NCBI GenBank assembly: GCA_017856985.1
Contig: JAFMEA010000002.1
Location: 1-64,000, forward strand
Length of the DNA: 64,000 nt
Source: Planktomarina sp.
GTDB taxonomy: Bacteria > Pseudomonadota > Alphaproteobacteria > Rhodobacterales > Rhodobacteraceae
Direction: 5' to 3'
Shown: in pieces, positions 46,763 through 56,325 of the stretch
Position numbering within the stretch: position 1 is the stretch's first letter
Layout: each line of letters begins with the position of its first letter
Notes under the pieces: generated by a model
The model's input: the letters and a program-made list of their open reading frames with translations, nothing else
Database searches by the model: none
What the model was told of the DNA's origin: nothing
Made by a program: the position numbers and the translations under genes

Positions 46763-48571
46763 TTAGTGGCTCACTTTTTCCGCTAATTCCAACCATTCCA
46801 ACTCAGTTAAAGACAATTTTTCTTGTCGCTCAATTAGGATTTCCGTTGCCTTTTTAAATTTCACTGGATAATTTTTGAATAAATCTGGTTGGCTTAAAAA
46901 CTCCTCGAGTTTATTAATTTCTGCCTCCAAACGTTCAATTTTTTTGGGCAATATCTTTAACTGGTGTTTCTCACTGAAAGTTATGGGATTGTTTTGTGTC
47001 TTAATCTTTGATCTCTCAACTTTTTGAGAATTATTGACCTTTCTTGGTTCCGTGGTTTCTATTTTTGGTTTCTGCGCCTGATAGTCACTCCAACCACCAG
47101 CGTAAACAATTGCTTTGCCTGCTCCTTCCAAAGCAATCGTGGTAGTCGCAACACGATCCAAAAAATCTCGGTCGTGGCTTACCAGAAGTACCGTTCCATC
47201 ATATTGCCCAAGCACATCCTGTAAAAGGTCTAACGTTTCAATGTCTAGATCGTTTGTTGGCTCATCTAAAATAAGAAAGTTACTCTCCTGTGCCATTAAT
47301 CGAGCTAGGATTAGCCGAGCTTTTTCTCCTCCCGAAAGAGATCGGACGGGAGCCCTCATTTGTTCCTCTGCAAATAAAAAATCCTTAAGATACCCCACCA
47401 CATGTTTAGGATATCCACGAACCATAATTTGATCAGAGCTTCCGGAAACCGCCATACTAGGGTCACTTGTAAGAGCCTCCCAAAGACTAAGCGCTGGGTC
47501 AAGCTGTGAGCGTCCCTGATCAAACATTGCAATCTTAAGGTTTGTGCCGAGTTTTACTGTGCCAGAGTCAGGTTTTTGTTGCCCGATTAATGTATTAATT
47601 AGAGTTGTTTTACCAACCCCATTTGGACCCACAATTGCGATCCTATCTTGGCGTTGTACCGTTAATGATAAATTATCAAAAATTTTAAATTCACCAAAGG
47701 CAAGGCTTAAATTTTTTGCCTCTATTACCTTTACACCAGACTTTTTTCCCGAATCTAATGCCATTGCAGCATTTGATTGGCGTTTAATTTGAGATGCACG
47801 TTCTGCACGCAACTCCTCCAATGCCCGAACACGTCCCATATTACGCTTCCGCCGCGCTGAAATACCTTCAACTGCCCAGCGTGACTCAGCCTTAATTTTG
47901 CGGTTTAATTTATGTCGTTGATCATCTTCCTCTTCCCAAACCTTATCTCGCCAAGATTCAAAAGACCCAAACCCTTGGTCTAACCGCCGCACAGAACCTC
48001 TATCAATCCAAAGAGTAGATCGGGTGAGTTCTGTCAAAAAAGTACGATCGTGCGAAATCACCACAAAACTGTTGCGGCTTTCGCGAAGCGTAGTCTCGAG
48101 CCACGAAATAGCCTCAATATCTAAATGGTTGGTAGGTTCATCAAGTAACATAAGCTCCGGGTTCTCGGCCATTAGCTTTGCTAATGCAGCTCGACGTCGC
48201 TCACCGCCAGAGGCAGTCCTTACCAATCTATCTGGATCAAACTTTAAACCCTCAGCAGCAATTTCCACCTTGTAATGATCTGCTTCGTCAAGGTCCGAAA
48301 ACGCATAATCACCCAAAGTTGAGAAAGCGGTCAGATCAGGGTCTTGCTCCATATAACCGACCCTTACGCCGGGATGAATTACTCGAGAACCTTCGTCGGC
48401 GTCAACTAAACCAGCCATCACCTTCATCAAAGTTGATTTTCCTGAACCATTTCTACCCACCAGTGATACTCGATCATCAGTTTGAACGATTACACCTAAG
48501 TCTTCAAAAACTGGATTTCCACCGAAAGTCAGCGCTACATTAGAAAGCTGTATTAAAGGTGCTCTTGCCAT
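46763..48571 (-). CDS. ABC-F family ATPase (Uup-like)
   Basis: Soluble ABC-F protein with two ATPase domains and no membrane part, thought to act on the ribosome or in DNA transactions. In 602 residues, the first domain shows GRNGSGKST, SGGERRRAALA and LLDEPTNHLD; the second GPNGVGKTT, LSGGEKARLILA and LILDEPTNDLD. A basic linker between them (about residues 215-270) and a C-terminal coiled-coil-like tail (IERLEAEINKLEEFL) are characteristic of Uup. GGAG lies ahead of the ATG at 48571. It converges with the MttB gene after 15 bases. Confidence 0.94.
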   Translation of the reverse strand: MARAPLIQLSNVALTFGGNPVFEDLGVIVQTDDRVSLVGRNGSGKSTLMKVMAGLVDADEGSRVIHPGVRVGYMEQDPDLTAFSTLGDYAFSDLDEADHYKVEIAAEGLKFDPDRLVRTASGGERRRAALAKLMAENPELMLLDEPTNHLDIEAISWLETTLRESRNSFVVISHDRTFLTELTRSTLWIDRGSVRRLDQGFGSFESWRDKVWEEEDDQRHKLNRKIKAESRWAVEGISARRKRNMGRVRALEELRAERASQIKRQSNAAMALDSGKKSGVKVIEAKNLSLAFGEFKIFDNLSLTVQRQDRIAIVGPNGVGKTTLINTLIGQQKPDSGTVKLGTNLKIAMFDQGRSQLDPALSLWEALTSDPSMAVSGSSDQIMVRGYPKHVVGYLKDFLFAEEQMRAPVRSLSGGEKARLILARLMAQESNFLILDEPTNDLDIETLDLLQDVLGQYDGTVLLVSHDRDFLDRVATTTIALEGAGKAIVYAGGWSDYQAQKPKIETTEPRKVNNSQKVERSKIKTQNNPITFSEKHQLKILPKKIERLEAEINKLEEFLSQPDLFKNYPVKFKKATEILIERQEKLSLTELEWLELAEKVSH

Positions 48572-48731
48572 AAACTCCGTTATGTCTTTGATCGGGGCAG
48601 GTCAATGACAGATTTTAAATTTAATTTTTTAAACTGTTAGCATTCAACTGTTAGGCATCAAAAATTATATAAAAGTAAAATTTTTGCTATATTAATTCTC
48701 GTAACGTCGGTAACGAAAACTACAATATTGG

Positions 48732-49184
48732 TCAGTTGCTGTCGCCAAAAAAATCTTCCGCTTCCATTCTGCCAACATTACCCATCATCTGACGGATGAA
48801 AGAAATTTCCCCACTACCACCCTCGGTTATCCTTCGCGAAAGTACAATTACCTTGCCATCTTCCAAGCCGTAGCGACTGACATTGCTTACGACGCCCACA
48901 CTATCAAATTGAATGGCAACAATTTGGCGTTCAATTGTTTTTGGTGCTGCGGCTCCATAGTGGCGCCATTTGCTTGAAACATAATAAATAGCGTCTGATG
49001 TAGTTAGGCCACTAGTCGAAGGAACTCCAATGGCCCCTGCTACCGAAGAACGTGTAGCGACACCAACCACAATAGCAGACAATTCGCCATCAGTTGGGGT
49101 AAAGCCGTGGTTTCGGTAGACACTACTGCAGGATGTTAACAACCCAAGCAAAAGACATATATTTATTAGTTTGAATTTTATCAA
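48732..49184 (-). CDS. Outer-membrane lipoprotein, SmpA/OmlA (BamE-like)
   Basis: Predicted lipoprotein of the outer-membrane beta-barrel assembly machine, 150 residues. The signal is short and hydrophobic with a lipobox LLTSCSS (Cys about residue 19), and the mature domain has the SmpA/OmlA fold (YRNHGFTPTDGELSAIVVG, YYVSSKWRHYG). It is divergent from yceD, a placement common in Alphaproteobacteria. The downstream gap 48572-48731 holds a 9-base direct repeat (AACTGTTAG at 48632 and 48646), but no gene. Confidence 0.88.
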   Translation of the reverse strand: MIKFKLINICLLLGLLTSCSSVYRNHGFTPTDGELSAIVVGVATRSSVAGAIGVPSTSGLTTSDAIYYVSSKWRHYGAAAPKTIERQIVAIQFDSVGVVSNVSRYGLEDGKVIVLSRRITEGGSGEISFIRQMMGNVGRMEAEDFFGDSN

Positions 49185-49275
49185 AATTACCAGACCTGTA
49201 CTATTGTGAGAGTTATCATAACAAATTACTGTTATGTTATATATAGCTTAACTGATATTCAAGAATGGTTAATAA

Positions 49276-49818
49276 ATGCAAAAAAAAATTACCAATAACG
49301 TCATTGAATTACGCCATTTAGTGGAGAACAGGAAGGTTGATTTCGAATTTGATTTTTCTCAGGAATTTGCAACCCTTATTAAATCACAGCTTGATATTTT
49401 AGATGTAAAAAAGGCTAAATTCTTAGGTAGTTTAGCTCCACTTGGAAAGGGTGACTGGTGCTTGACAGGAATAATTGGAGCATCAATCGAACAGCAATGC
49501 AGCATAACCTTGGATCCTGTTTTTACTAGGGTTGACTCAAAAGTTTTGCGGAATTTTCGCGGAGCAGCCAACGCTGAGTTAACTAATCCAAACTACGATG
49601 AAACAACCATCGACGATGCTGATGAAGTTTTTAGTAAAACTATAGATTTAGAAAACATTTTTTATGAAGAGTTATCACTTTTATTACCTGATTACCCAAA
49701 AAAAGAAAATATTAAACACCTAAAAACTGACTATGGCCCCCCTGGAGTATCTCCTATTACTGACGAAACTTCCAAGCCTTTTTCAGTTTTATCAGATTTT
49801 AAAGATCGATTAACATAA
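49276..49818 (+). CDS. DUF177/YceD family protein
   Basis: Small acidic protein (180 residues) of the YceD/DUF177 family, found upstream of rpmF in many bacteria and implicated in 23S rRNA and fatty-acid/ribosome-linked expression. The family segment with VLRNFRGAANAEL and the ENIFYEELSLLLPDYPK region fit DUF177, though alphaproteobacterial members diverge from E. coli. The conserved cysteine is in EQQCSITLDPV. It heads the yceD-rpmF-plsX-fabH-ihfA-MerR run, with a 214-base gap to rpmF that probably contains an extra promoter. Confidence 0.85.
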   Translation: MQKKITNNVIELRHLVENRKVDFEFDFSQEFATLIKSQLDILDVKKAKFLGSLAPLGKGDWCLTGIIGASIEQQCSITLDPVFTRVDSKVLRNFRGAANAELTNPNYDETTIDDADEVFSKTIDLENIFYEELSLLLPDYPKKENIKHLKTDYGPPGVSPITDETSKPFSVLSDFKDRLT

Positions 49819-50032
49819 TCAACGTGAATGTTTCGATCATCAAAGGCTCCTTATTTAATAATAAACTCAAATAAGTCTCCTTAATAGTGTTTTTGGGCTT
49901 GAAAAGTAGTAAGATCCAAGTATTGGTCCGGAATTCAAGGGGAGAATTTTAGGTCTCCCAGCATAAGTTTGGTTGCGGCGCGCCAAATTCAGTATTAACA
50001 GGGCGTATATTCCCTAAGTTTGAGGTTAAGAC

Positions 50033-50239
50033 ATGGCTGTTCCAAAAAGTAAAATTACGAGGAGCCGTCGTGGCATGCGGCGCGCCCATGATGCACTGTT
50101 GTCAGAAAATCCAAATGAATGCACTAATTGTGGTGAGCTTAAACGTCCGCACCACGTGTGCGCTGCCTGCGGTCATTATGGTGACAAAGAGATAGTAGCG
50201 ATGAGTGCCGACATAGATTTAGACGAAGAAGCCGTATAA
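50033..50239 (+). CDS. rpmF: 50S ribosomal protein L32
   Basis: Ribosomal protein of 68 residues with the basic N-terminus [22 protein letters not shown] and a four-cysteine zinc ribbon, CTNC and CAAC. It is the zinc-binding (C+) form. It lies just before plsX, the standard arrangement coupling ribosome and lipid genes. The gap 49819-50032 may hold its promoter. Confidence 0.97.
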   Translation: MAVPKSKITRSRRGMRRAHDALLSENPNECTNCGELKRPHHVCAACGHYGDKEIVAMSADIDLDEEAV

Positions 50240-50267
50240 AATTTAAGCCGAGGGGAAAGCACTTAAG

Positions 50268-51356
50268 ATGAGTGATCCCAAGCCACCTGAAGATAGTCCC
50301 GGATCAAGTATAATTGTTTCGGTGGATGCAATGGGTGGTGACGCGGGACCTGGTGCTGTCATTGCTGGCCTTGCGATTGCTTTAAAATATCACCCAAAAA
50401 TTAGGTATTTAGTGCACGGGCAACAAGGTTTATTAGAAAACTTGATAGCACAGGAAAACTTGGCCCAAGTTTGTACAATTATCAATGCTGACAGGGTCGT
50501 GTCGATGAACGATAAGCCCAGTCAAGTGATGCGCAGTGGCAAGGGCACATCGATGTGGTCTGCAATAACGTCTGTAAAACAAAAAGAAGCTGATGCTTGC
50601 GTCTCCTGTGGAAATACTGGTGCGCTGCTGGCTGTTTCAATGATTAGATTACGTATGATACCCGGTATTAACCGACCAGCAATTTCGATATTGTGGCCAT
50701 CACTTGGACCTAATGGTTTTAATGTTATGTTAGATGTTGGAGCTGATATTAAAGCAGATGAGAAAGATTTACTCCAATTTGCTTTGATGGGTTCGTCATA
50801 TTCCACAAATGGTTTGGGCATCAAAAACCCCAAAGTTGGTCTTTTAAATGTTGGGACTGAGGAAAATAAGGGCCGACCAGAACTAAAAGTAGCCTATGAT
50901 CTCATAAGCACCGCAGCTGTTCATGAAAATTTTGAGTTTATCGGTTTTGTAGAAGGTAGCGATATACCCTCTTCAAAAGTAGATGTAATTGTAACCGATG
51001 GCTTCACAGGAAACATAGCACTAAAATCAGCAGAAGGCACAGCGAGTTTTATTGCAAGCGCATTAAGGAGTTCATTCAGATATAATATCTACAGTCGAAT
51101 AACTGCTCTAATAGCTAACGCTCCATTACAGCGCCTAAAGAAACAAACGGACCCACGAAAGGTAAATGGCGGAGTTTTTTTAGGTTTGAACGGAACCGTG
51201 GTAAAATCACACGGAGCCGCTGACCCAACAGCTGTGGCCGCCGCTGTTGGACTTGCCTATAAATTAGCTTCAGCACAATTCAACAGTCAATTAGCAGAAC
51301 GGGTGGCTGCAGGGCACAGTTTTGTGGATAAAATAAAATCAGATAGGATTTTGTGA
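50268..51356 (+). CDS. plsX: Phosphate acyltransferase PlsX
   Basis: Converts acyl-ACP to acyl-phosphate for membrane phospholipid synthesis. The 362-residue protein has family motifs SVDAMGGDAGPGAVIAG near the N-terminus, CGNTGALLAVSMIRLR and VGTEENKGRPE, and the C-terminal ADPTAVAAAVGLAYKLA. A GAGGGGAAAG ribosome site precedes the ATG. The stop overlaps the fabH start by one base (TGATG). Confidence 0.96.
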   Translation: MSDPKPPEDSPGSSIIVSVDAMGGDAGPGAVIAGLAIALKYHPKIRYLVHGQQGLLENLIAQENLAQVCTIINADRVVSMNDKPSQVMRSGKGTSMWSAITSVKQKEADACVSCGNTGALLAVSMIRLRMIPGINRPAISILWPSLGPNGFNVMLDVGADIKADEKDLLQFALMGSSYSTNGLGIKNPKVGLLNVGTEENKGRPELKVAYDLISTAAVHENFEFIGFVEGSDIPSSKVDVIVTDGFTGNIALKSAEGTASFIASALRSSFRYNIYSRITALIANAPLQRLKKQTDPRKVNGGVFLGLNGTVVKSHGAADPTAVAAAVGLAYKLASAQFNSQLAERVAAGHSFVDKIKSDRIL

Positions 51357-52318
51357 TGCACCGAGCAGTAGTAGAAGGGGTTGGACATTATCTGCCAAAA
51401 CGTGTGGTGGAAAATTCTGAATTCGAGAACACCCTTGAAACAAATGATGAATGGATACGAAGTAGAACTGGAATAGAAAGACGACATTTCGCTGATGAAT
51501 ATGAAACGACTGCGTTTATGGGTATTGAAGCAGCCCAGGCTGCCTTGGATTACGCTGATTGTACAATTGACAAAGTCGATGCAATTTTAGTAGCGACCTC
51601 TACCCCCGACCTTACATTCCCATCAGTAGCTACAATGATACAAAATGGACTGGGGATGAGACACGGGTTCGCTTTTGATGTTCAAGCAGTATGCGCAGGA
51701 TTTGTGTACGCCTTAACAGTAGCAAACTCATTGATAGCCAGCGGACAAAATAGTCGTATATTAGTGATTGGGTCAGAAACATTTTCAAAACTTATGGATT
51801 GGACAGACCGTAGTACTTGTGTCCTCTTCGGTGACGGAGCGGGTGCTATGCTAGTCGCTGTGCAGTCTAATGATAAATCCAACCGCGGAATATTAGCCAC
51901 CACTCTTCATTCAGATGGTCAGTACAAAGATCTTTTATACGTAGACGGTGGGGTATCATTACAAACGACTGGATATCTGCGTATGCAAGGGAAAGAAATC
52001 TTTCGGCATGCAGTAGAAAAACTCTCAGAGGCTACATTTGAAGCATTAGAAAAAGCGGGTTTAACAACACAGGATGTAGATTGGGTAGTACCTCACCAGG
52101 CCAACAAACGGATTTTAGAGGGAATGTCTAAGCGACTTAACATACCGACAGAACGAGTTATTATGACGGTTAATAATCATGGAAACACCTCAGCAGCATC
52201 GGTTCCCTTGGCTTTGTCAGTTGCCCTAAACGATAACCGTATCAAACACGGTGACTTGGTTGTAATTGGGGCTATTGGTGGTGGCTTGGCTTGGGGTACC
52301 GCGGTAATTCGCTGGTAA
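51356..52318 (+). CDS. fabH: 3-oxoacyl-ACP synthase III
   Basis: Condenses an acyl-CoA with malonyl-ACP to start fatty-acid synthesis. It has 320 residues from the ATG at 51356; a GTG three bases earlier is also possible. The catalytic triad is seen as Cys in AVCAGFVYA, His in VPHQANKRI and Asn in NNHGNTSAA. The GDGAGAMLV segment and the glycine-rich C-terminal GAIGGGLAWGTAVIRW are typical. AGGA lies seven bases ahead of the start. It is followed by ihfA. Confidence 0.96.
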   Translation: MHRAVVEGVGHYLPKRVVENSEFENTLETNDEWIRSRTGIERRHFADEYETTAFMGIEAAQAALDYADCTIDKVDAILVATSTPDLTFPSVATMIQNGLGMRHGFAFDVQAVCAGFVYALTVANSLIASGQNSRILVIGSETFSKLMDWTDRSTCVLFGDGAGAMLVAVQSNDKSNRGILATTLHSDGQYKDLLYVDGGVSLQTTGYLRMQGKEIFRHAVEKLSEATFEALEKAGLTTQDVDWVVPHQANKRILEGMSKRLNIPTERVIMTVNNHGNTSAASVPLALSVALNDNRIKHGDLVVIGAIGGGLAWGTAVIRW

Positions 52319-52396
52319 CTTTAAAAATATTATTGTTTTTGTTGACCACTATTGAATATCTCATTTAGAATGAAAATACAGGATAGGGGTAATAAC

Positions 52397-52699
52397 ATGA
52401 CGGGAAAAACACTGACAAGGATGGATTTAGGTGAATCTCTGGTTCGCGAAATCGGCCTTTCACGTAGCGAATCTTCAGACCTAGTAGAAAGCGTTTTGGC
52501 ACATCTTTCAGATACATTGGTATCTGGTGAGATGGTTAAAATATCTTCGTTTGGAACATTTAGCCTTCGAGATAAGAAGGCTCGCGTTGGCCGAAATCCA
52601 AAAACTGGTGAAGAAGCTGCAATTGTACCTCGCAGGGTATTAACATTCCGTCCATCTCATTTGATGAAAAGTAGCGTCGCTAAAGGCAATAAAGGTTGA
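52397..52699 (+). CDS. ihfA: Integration host factor subunit alpha
   Basis: DNA-bending subunit of IHF, 100 residues from the ATG at 52397, which is preceded by AGGGG. The upstream in-frame ATG at 52352 adds a tail that is not family-like. Visible motifs are the N-terminal [14 protein letters not shown], the core [15 protein letters not shown] and the DNA-contacting beta-arm [23 protein letters not shown]. It needs IhfB from elsewhere. Its position between fabH and the MerR gene is conserved in Alphaproteobacteria. Confidence 0.95.
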   Translation: MTGKTLTRMDLGESLVREIGLSRSESSDLVESVLAHLSDTLVSGEMVKISSFGTFSLRDKKARVGRNPKTGEEAAIVPRRVLTFRPSHLMKSSVAKGNKG

Positions 52700-52703
52700 T
52701 TGG

Positions 52704-53489
52704 GTGAGCAAGTCACCTGAGGCCTTTCGAACTATAAGCGAAGCATCTGAATGGCTTGGAACTCAGGCTCACGTTCTTCGGTTTTGGGAAAGTAAGTTTA
52801 GCCAATTAAACCCAGTTAGAAAGCCAGGCGGTAGACGATATTATAGACCGTCGGATCTCACGTTACTAGGCGGCATTAAGTACCTGTTGCATCAACAAGG
52901 AACTACAATCAAAGCAGTACAAATAATATTAAAAGAAAAGGGTGTAGGCCATGTAAGTGGTTTTTCACCCCCACTAGATGTGGTAATGTCAGCATCACAT
53001 AAGAGAAGTAAATCTAATATAAAAATAATTGAAGAATACAGCTTAGACGAAATAAGAAAAAAGGAACCAAAGCCCGAAAATGTTAATAAAGAATTAAATA
53101 GTTTCTATGATGACGAAGATGATCAACTTCATTTATTTCCCCCATTGGATCAGGAGCACACTGCAACAGTAGAAACAAATAATACACTCCCTTCCCAATC
53201 TCAAAGCGGTCCAGAACCTCGCGTCCAACAAATAGACGAGAGTATTAGTTCGCAATCATCCCCTGCCCCAGAGCCTATTGATAACCTAGGCATCGTCTCG
53301 CGTGATAATTCTGTCCAAACTTTAGGGGTAGATATAGCAGGTAATGATTTTCTTCTCAGTGAATATACCGGAAAGTCTGGCTCTGCATCAACAATATTAA
53401 AGTTAACAAGAAAGCAAATAGATCAGATATGTCTTTCTAAAAAAACTTCTATTGTTCAACTTAAAAATTTAGTTAAACAAATGAACTGA
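52704..53489 (+). CDS. MerR-family transcriptional regulator
   Basis: A 261-residue regulator with an N-terminal MerR winged helix ([60 protein letters not shown]; about residues 8-80). The remainder is a long, low-complexity, acidic and Gln/Ser/Pro-rich region with no ligand-binding or metal-binding cysteines, unlike metal-sensing MerR proteins. The start is GTG at 52704, with AAAGG upstream. It follows ihfA by four bases. Its place after ihfA is typical, but its target is unknown. tRNA-Pro follows at 53554. Confidence 0.9.
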   Translation: MSKSPEAFRTISEASEWLGTQAHVLRFWESKFSQLNPVRKPGGRRYYRPSDLTLLGGIKYLLHQQGTTIKAVQIILKEKGVGHVSGFSPPLDVVMSASHKRSKSNIKIIEEYSLDEIRKKEPKPENVNKELNSFYDDEDDQLHLFPPLDQEHTATVETNNTLPSQSQSGPEPRVQQIDESISSQSSPAPEPIDNLGIVSRDNSVQTLGVDIAGNDFLLSEYTGKSGSASTILKLTRKQIDQICLSKKTSIVQLKNLVKQMN

Positions 53490-53553
53490 TAATTCTAAAA
53501 CATAGATTTATAGTCTTGCTCCCAGCGTTGCGTTCGCTATACCCATGTTAGTT

Positions 53554-53630
53554 CGGGCTATGGCGCAGCCTGGTAGCGCGTCCGTCTGGGGGACGGAAGG
53601 TCGCAGGTTCGAGTCCTGCTAGCCCGACCA
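53554..53630 (+). tRNA. tRNA-Pro (anticodon GGG)
   Basis: A 77-base cloverleaf with encoded CCA. The acceptor CGGGCTA pairs with TAGCCCG, the D-stem GCGC with GCGC, the anticodon stem TCCGT with ACGGA around the loop CTGGGGG (anticodon GGG), and the T-arm contains GGTTCGAGTCC. The initial C and final A discriminator fit tRNA-Pro. Confidence 0.96.
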
Positions 53631-53687
53631 AATACGAACTACTTTTTATAATATTAGGGTCAGTTTAGTAAGTGTATAGGTGTAGAC

Positions 53688-54767
53688 ATGAATATAGGCG
53701 TTATACCGAACCAACTAATCAGTACCATGGTGACCCAAGGTCAAATTATAATTGCGAATTCTTTGCAAAACGACCAAATACAGCCTGCATCCTTAGATCT
53801 TAGATTAAGCCAAACTGCATACCGGGTCAGAGCATCGTTTTTAGCTGGAAAAACAGCGACAGTAGCTGAAAAATTAGCTGACTTTGAAATGCATCAGATA
53901 GATCTTACCAATGGCGCAGTTTTAGAAAAAGGCTGTGTATATTTAGTTCCTTTAATGGAAAGCTTGGACCTATCAGAAAACACTTCTGGCATAGCAAATG
54001 CAAAATCATCCACAGGACGATTAGACCTTCTTACCCGTACTATTACTGATAATGGCACTGAATTTGATCGCATAGTTAAAGGTTATTCAGGGCCGCTATA
54101 TGCTGAAATATGCCCACGTTCTTTTTCAGTTCTGGTTAGGCCTGGTATGAGACTCAACCAAATTCGCTTCCGTATTGGAGATGCTACCCTAAGCGATAAA
54201 GAATTGATTTCACTACATAATGAGTCACCTCTAGTTTCTGAATTACCTATAATTCAGGACGGGTTAGGTTTCTCTGTTGATCTCAATCCGTCTGATAATG
54301 ACCTTGTTGGATATCGCGCCAAGCCGCATACCGGTGTGATTGATCTATCTAAGATTGGGTACTATCAAGCTTCAGATTTTTGGGAAAAAATTTACACAAC
54401 AGAGAAGCGTATTATACTTGATCCAGAAGCATTTTACATTCTTGTCAGCCAGGAAGCCGTTACAATACCACCTGGATATGCGGCGGAAATGGCTCCTTAT
54501 TTAGCAATGGTTGGTGAGTTTAGGGTCCATTATGCCGGGTTTTTTGATCCAGGGTTTGGACACGCATTGGCAGATGGTCAGGGCAGCCGCGGTGTATTGG
54601 AAGTAAGGTGCCATGAGGCCCCTTTTGTACTTGAACATGGACAAGTAGTGGGTCGGTTAGTGTATGAAAAAATGTTTGAGCCTCCAAGCCAGCTCTATGG
54701 GCTGGAGAGCCAGTCAAACTATCAAGGACAAAAATTGAAACTTTCAAAGCATTTTAAACAGGAGTAA
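53688..54767 (+). CDS. dcd: dCTP deaminase (long, two-domain form)
   Basis: Deaminates dCTP to dUTP for dTMP supply. At 359 residues it is nearly twice E. coli Dcd (193), matching the long alphaproteobacterial form made of two Dcd/dUTPase-like halves. Signatures: N-terminal QPASLDLRLSQTAYRVRASF and KSSTGRLD, and in the second half PGYAAEMAPY and a GFFDPGFGHALADGQGSRGVLEVR segment close to the canonical Dcd motif. It lies between tRNA-Pro and scpB, converging on scpB after 97 bases. Confidence 0.9.
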   Translation: MNIGVIPNQLISTMVTQGQIIIANSLQNDQIQPASLDLRLSQTAYRVRASFLAGKTATVAEKLADFEMHQIDLTNGAVLEKGCVYLVPLMESLDLSENTSGIANAKSSTGRLDLLTRTITDNGTEFDRIVKGYSGPLYAEICPRSFSVLVRPGMRLNQIRFRIGDATLSDKELISLHNESPLVSELPIIQDGLGFSVDLNPSDNDLVGYRAKPHTGVIDLSKIGYYQASDFWEKIYTTEKRIILDPEAFYILVSQEAVTIPPGYAAEMAPYLAMVGEFRVHYAGFFDPGFGHALADGQGSRGVLEVRCHEAPFVLEHGQVVGRLVYEKMFEPPSQLYGLESQSNYQGQKLKLSKHFKQE

Positions 54768-54864
54768 TTTAAAAAATTTTTGAGATCGCCTGTAGATATA
54801 TTTAATGTATTACACTGGGGACAATGGAGTTAAACTAAAGTCCTCAAGTAATTGAAATAATTAT

Positions 54865-55542
54865 TTAATCTAAATCATCAAGGGTTTCTTCTATCACAGA
54901 AACATTGTGCTCAAAAAGGTTCTCTTGTTGATCGCCTTCATCATCAGAAGGAAGTAAGCCCTCCACCCCGGGCACAGGACGATTTTCCAACAAGCCAGCA
55001 GCTCTTAGCTCTTTTAATCCAGGCAGGTCTCGCGCATTTTCTAATCCAAAGTGATCAAGAAATTGGTCGGTACCTACAAAGGTTATAGGGCGTCCGGGTG
55101 TCTGTTTGCGGCGACCTAATTTTATCCATTCTAGCTCAAGAAGTTGATCAATTGTCCCACGGCTCACGGCAACTCCTCTAATTTCCTCTATCTCTGCACG
55201 GGTAACTGGTTGATGATATGCAATAATAGCCAAAGTCTCTATAGCGGCGCGCGATAGCTTACGAGTTTCTACAGTCTCTCGAAGCATAAGAAACCCAAGA
55301 TCAGAAGCAGTCCGAATTGCCCAAGAATCTCCTACGCGTACAACCTGAACACCCCTTCCGACATAGCGGTCTTGGATATTGTGAATTGCAAGCGGCAGGT
55401 CCACTCCATGAGGCATGCGTTTGGTCATCTCTCTCATAGAAACAGGCTCAGCAGAAGCAAACAATATAGCCTCCACCATTCTTTCCTGCTCTAAAATTGG
55501 TGGCGCCTCAAAAAGGCTCTCCTCTAGTGTATCATCAATCAC
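54865..55542 (-). CDS. scpB: Segregation and condensation protein B
   Basis: Winged-helix subunit of the SMC-ScpAB condensin complex. The 225-residue product has the N-terminal motif MVEAILFASAEPVSMREM and the second winged helix with IETLAIIAYHQPVTRAEIEEIRG and GRRKQTPGRPITFVGTDQF, followed by an acidic C-terminal tail. It overlaps scpA by 8 bases. In many Alphaproteobacteria tatA follows scpB; here dcd is convergent instead, so gene order has broken at this point. Confidence 0.95.
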   Translation of the reverse strand: MIDDTLEESLFEAPPILEQERMVEAILFASAEPVSMREMTKRMPHGVDLPLAIHNIQDRYVGRGVQVVRVGDSWAIRTASDLGFLMLRETVETRKLSRAAIETLAIIAYHQPVTRAEIEEIRGVAVSRGTIDQLLELEWIKLGRRKQTPGRPITFVGTDQFLDHFGLENARDLPGLKELRAAGLLENRPVPGVEGLLPSDDEGDQQENLFEHNVSVIEETLDDLD

Positions 55543-56320
55543 TGTTATCCCTTTTTCTTATCTGTATTGGCGAAAAGATACTATCTTGCCAGATTTCAAT
55601 TTTTCCTTCTTTAGCTAATTCCAGAGATGCCGCAAAGGTGGACGCAGTTGCGGATTTCCATTTTTTTGGATCCTCTGACCACCCATCCGGTAAATAGGAG
55701 GCTATATCTGTCCAATCACCCATAAAACCAATTAAGCCCCGCATTCTCTCGAGAGCCTGTTCCATAGTTAGGACTGAATCTCTATCCATTACGAATGGAC
55801 GAAAATCATCTTTGGTTCGGATACGCGCATAACCCTGCATGAGATCAAGTAAATTAGCACTATAATTTATTGTTTTGCGCTGCCTTAAATCTTCTGTCAG
55901 CCCCCGAACAAAACGATCTTTTCCCAACCTATCCCGAGCCATCAACTTTGCAGCTGCATCTCGCATAGCCTCCAAGCGTTCCAATTGAAACGCCAAGTAA
56001 GATGCAAGTTCATCACCCGAAGGACCAGGGTCAGTTAAATCAGGAGGTAAGAGTAACCTTGATTTTAAAAAAGCAAGCCACGCAGCCATAACTAAGTAAT
56101 CAGCCGCTAATTCTATCCGCAGTTCTGTGGCTTTCTCAATAAATTTTAAATACTGAACTGCTAACTCAAGGACGGAAATTTTTCGCAGATCTACTTTTTG
56201 TGAGCGCGACAGCATAAGAAGTAGATCTAGTGGTCCTTCGAACCCATCCACATCTACTATCAAAGTTTCTGATGCAACACGCTCTGCTATACTCTCTGAG
56301 ATATCTAGCTCTTCTTCCAT
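55535..56320 (-). CDS. scpA: Segregation and condensation protein A
   Basis: Kleisin subunit of bacterial condensin, joining the SMC heads. The 261-residue protein has the N-terminal VDGFEGPLDLLLMLSRSQKVDLRKISV motif, the long central helices and a C-terminal segment (WLAFLKSRLLLPPD, RKTINYSANLLDLMQGYARIR) typical of ScpA. It starts five bases after the nagZ stop and overlaps scpB by 8 bases. Confidence 0.94.
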   Translation of the reverse strand: MEEELDISESIAERVASETLIVDVDGFEGPLDLLLMLSRSQKVDLRKISVLELAVQYLKFIEKATELRIELAADYLVMAAWLAFLKSRLLLPPDLTDPGPSGDELASYLAFQLERLEAMRDAAAKLMARDRLGKDRFVRGLTEDLRQRKTINYSANLLDLMQGYARIRTKDDFRPFVMDRDSVLTMEQALERMRGLIGFMGDWTDIASYLPDGWSEDPKKWKSATASTFAASLELAKEGKIEIWQDSIFSPIQIRKRDNSD

Positions 56321-56325
56321 AAAAT

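Noticed and set aside
48632..48654. AACTGTTAG direct repeat (two copies 14 bases apart) as an operator
   Set aside because: Only two short imperfectly spaced copies in AT-rich DNA with no regulator nearby. It may be chance.
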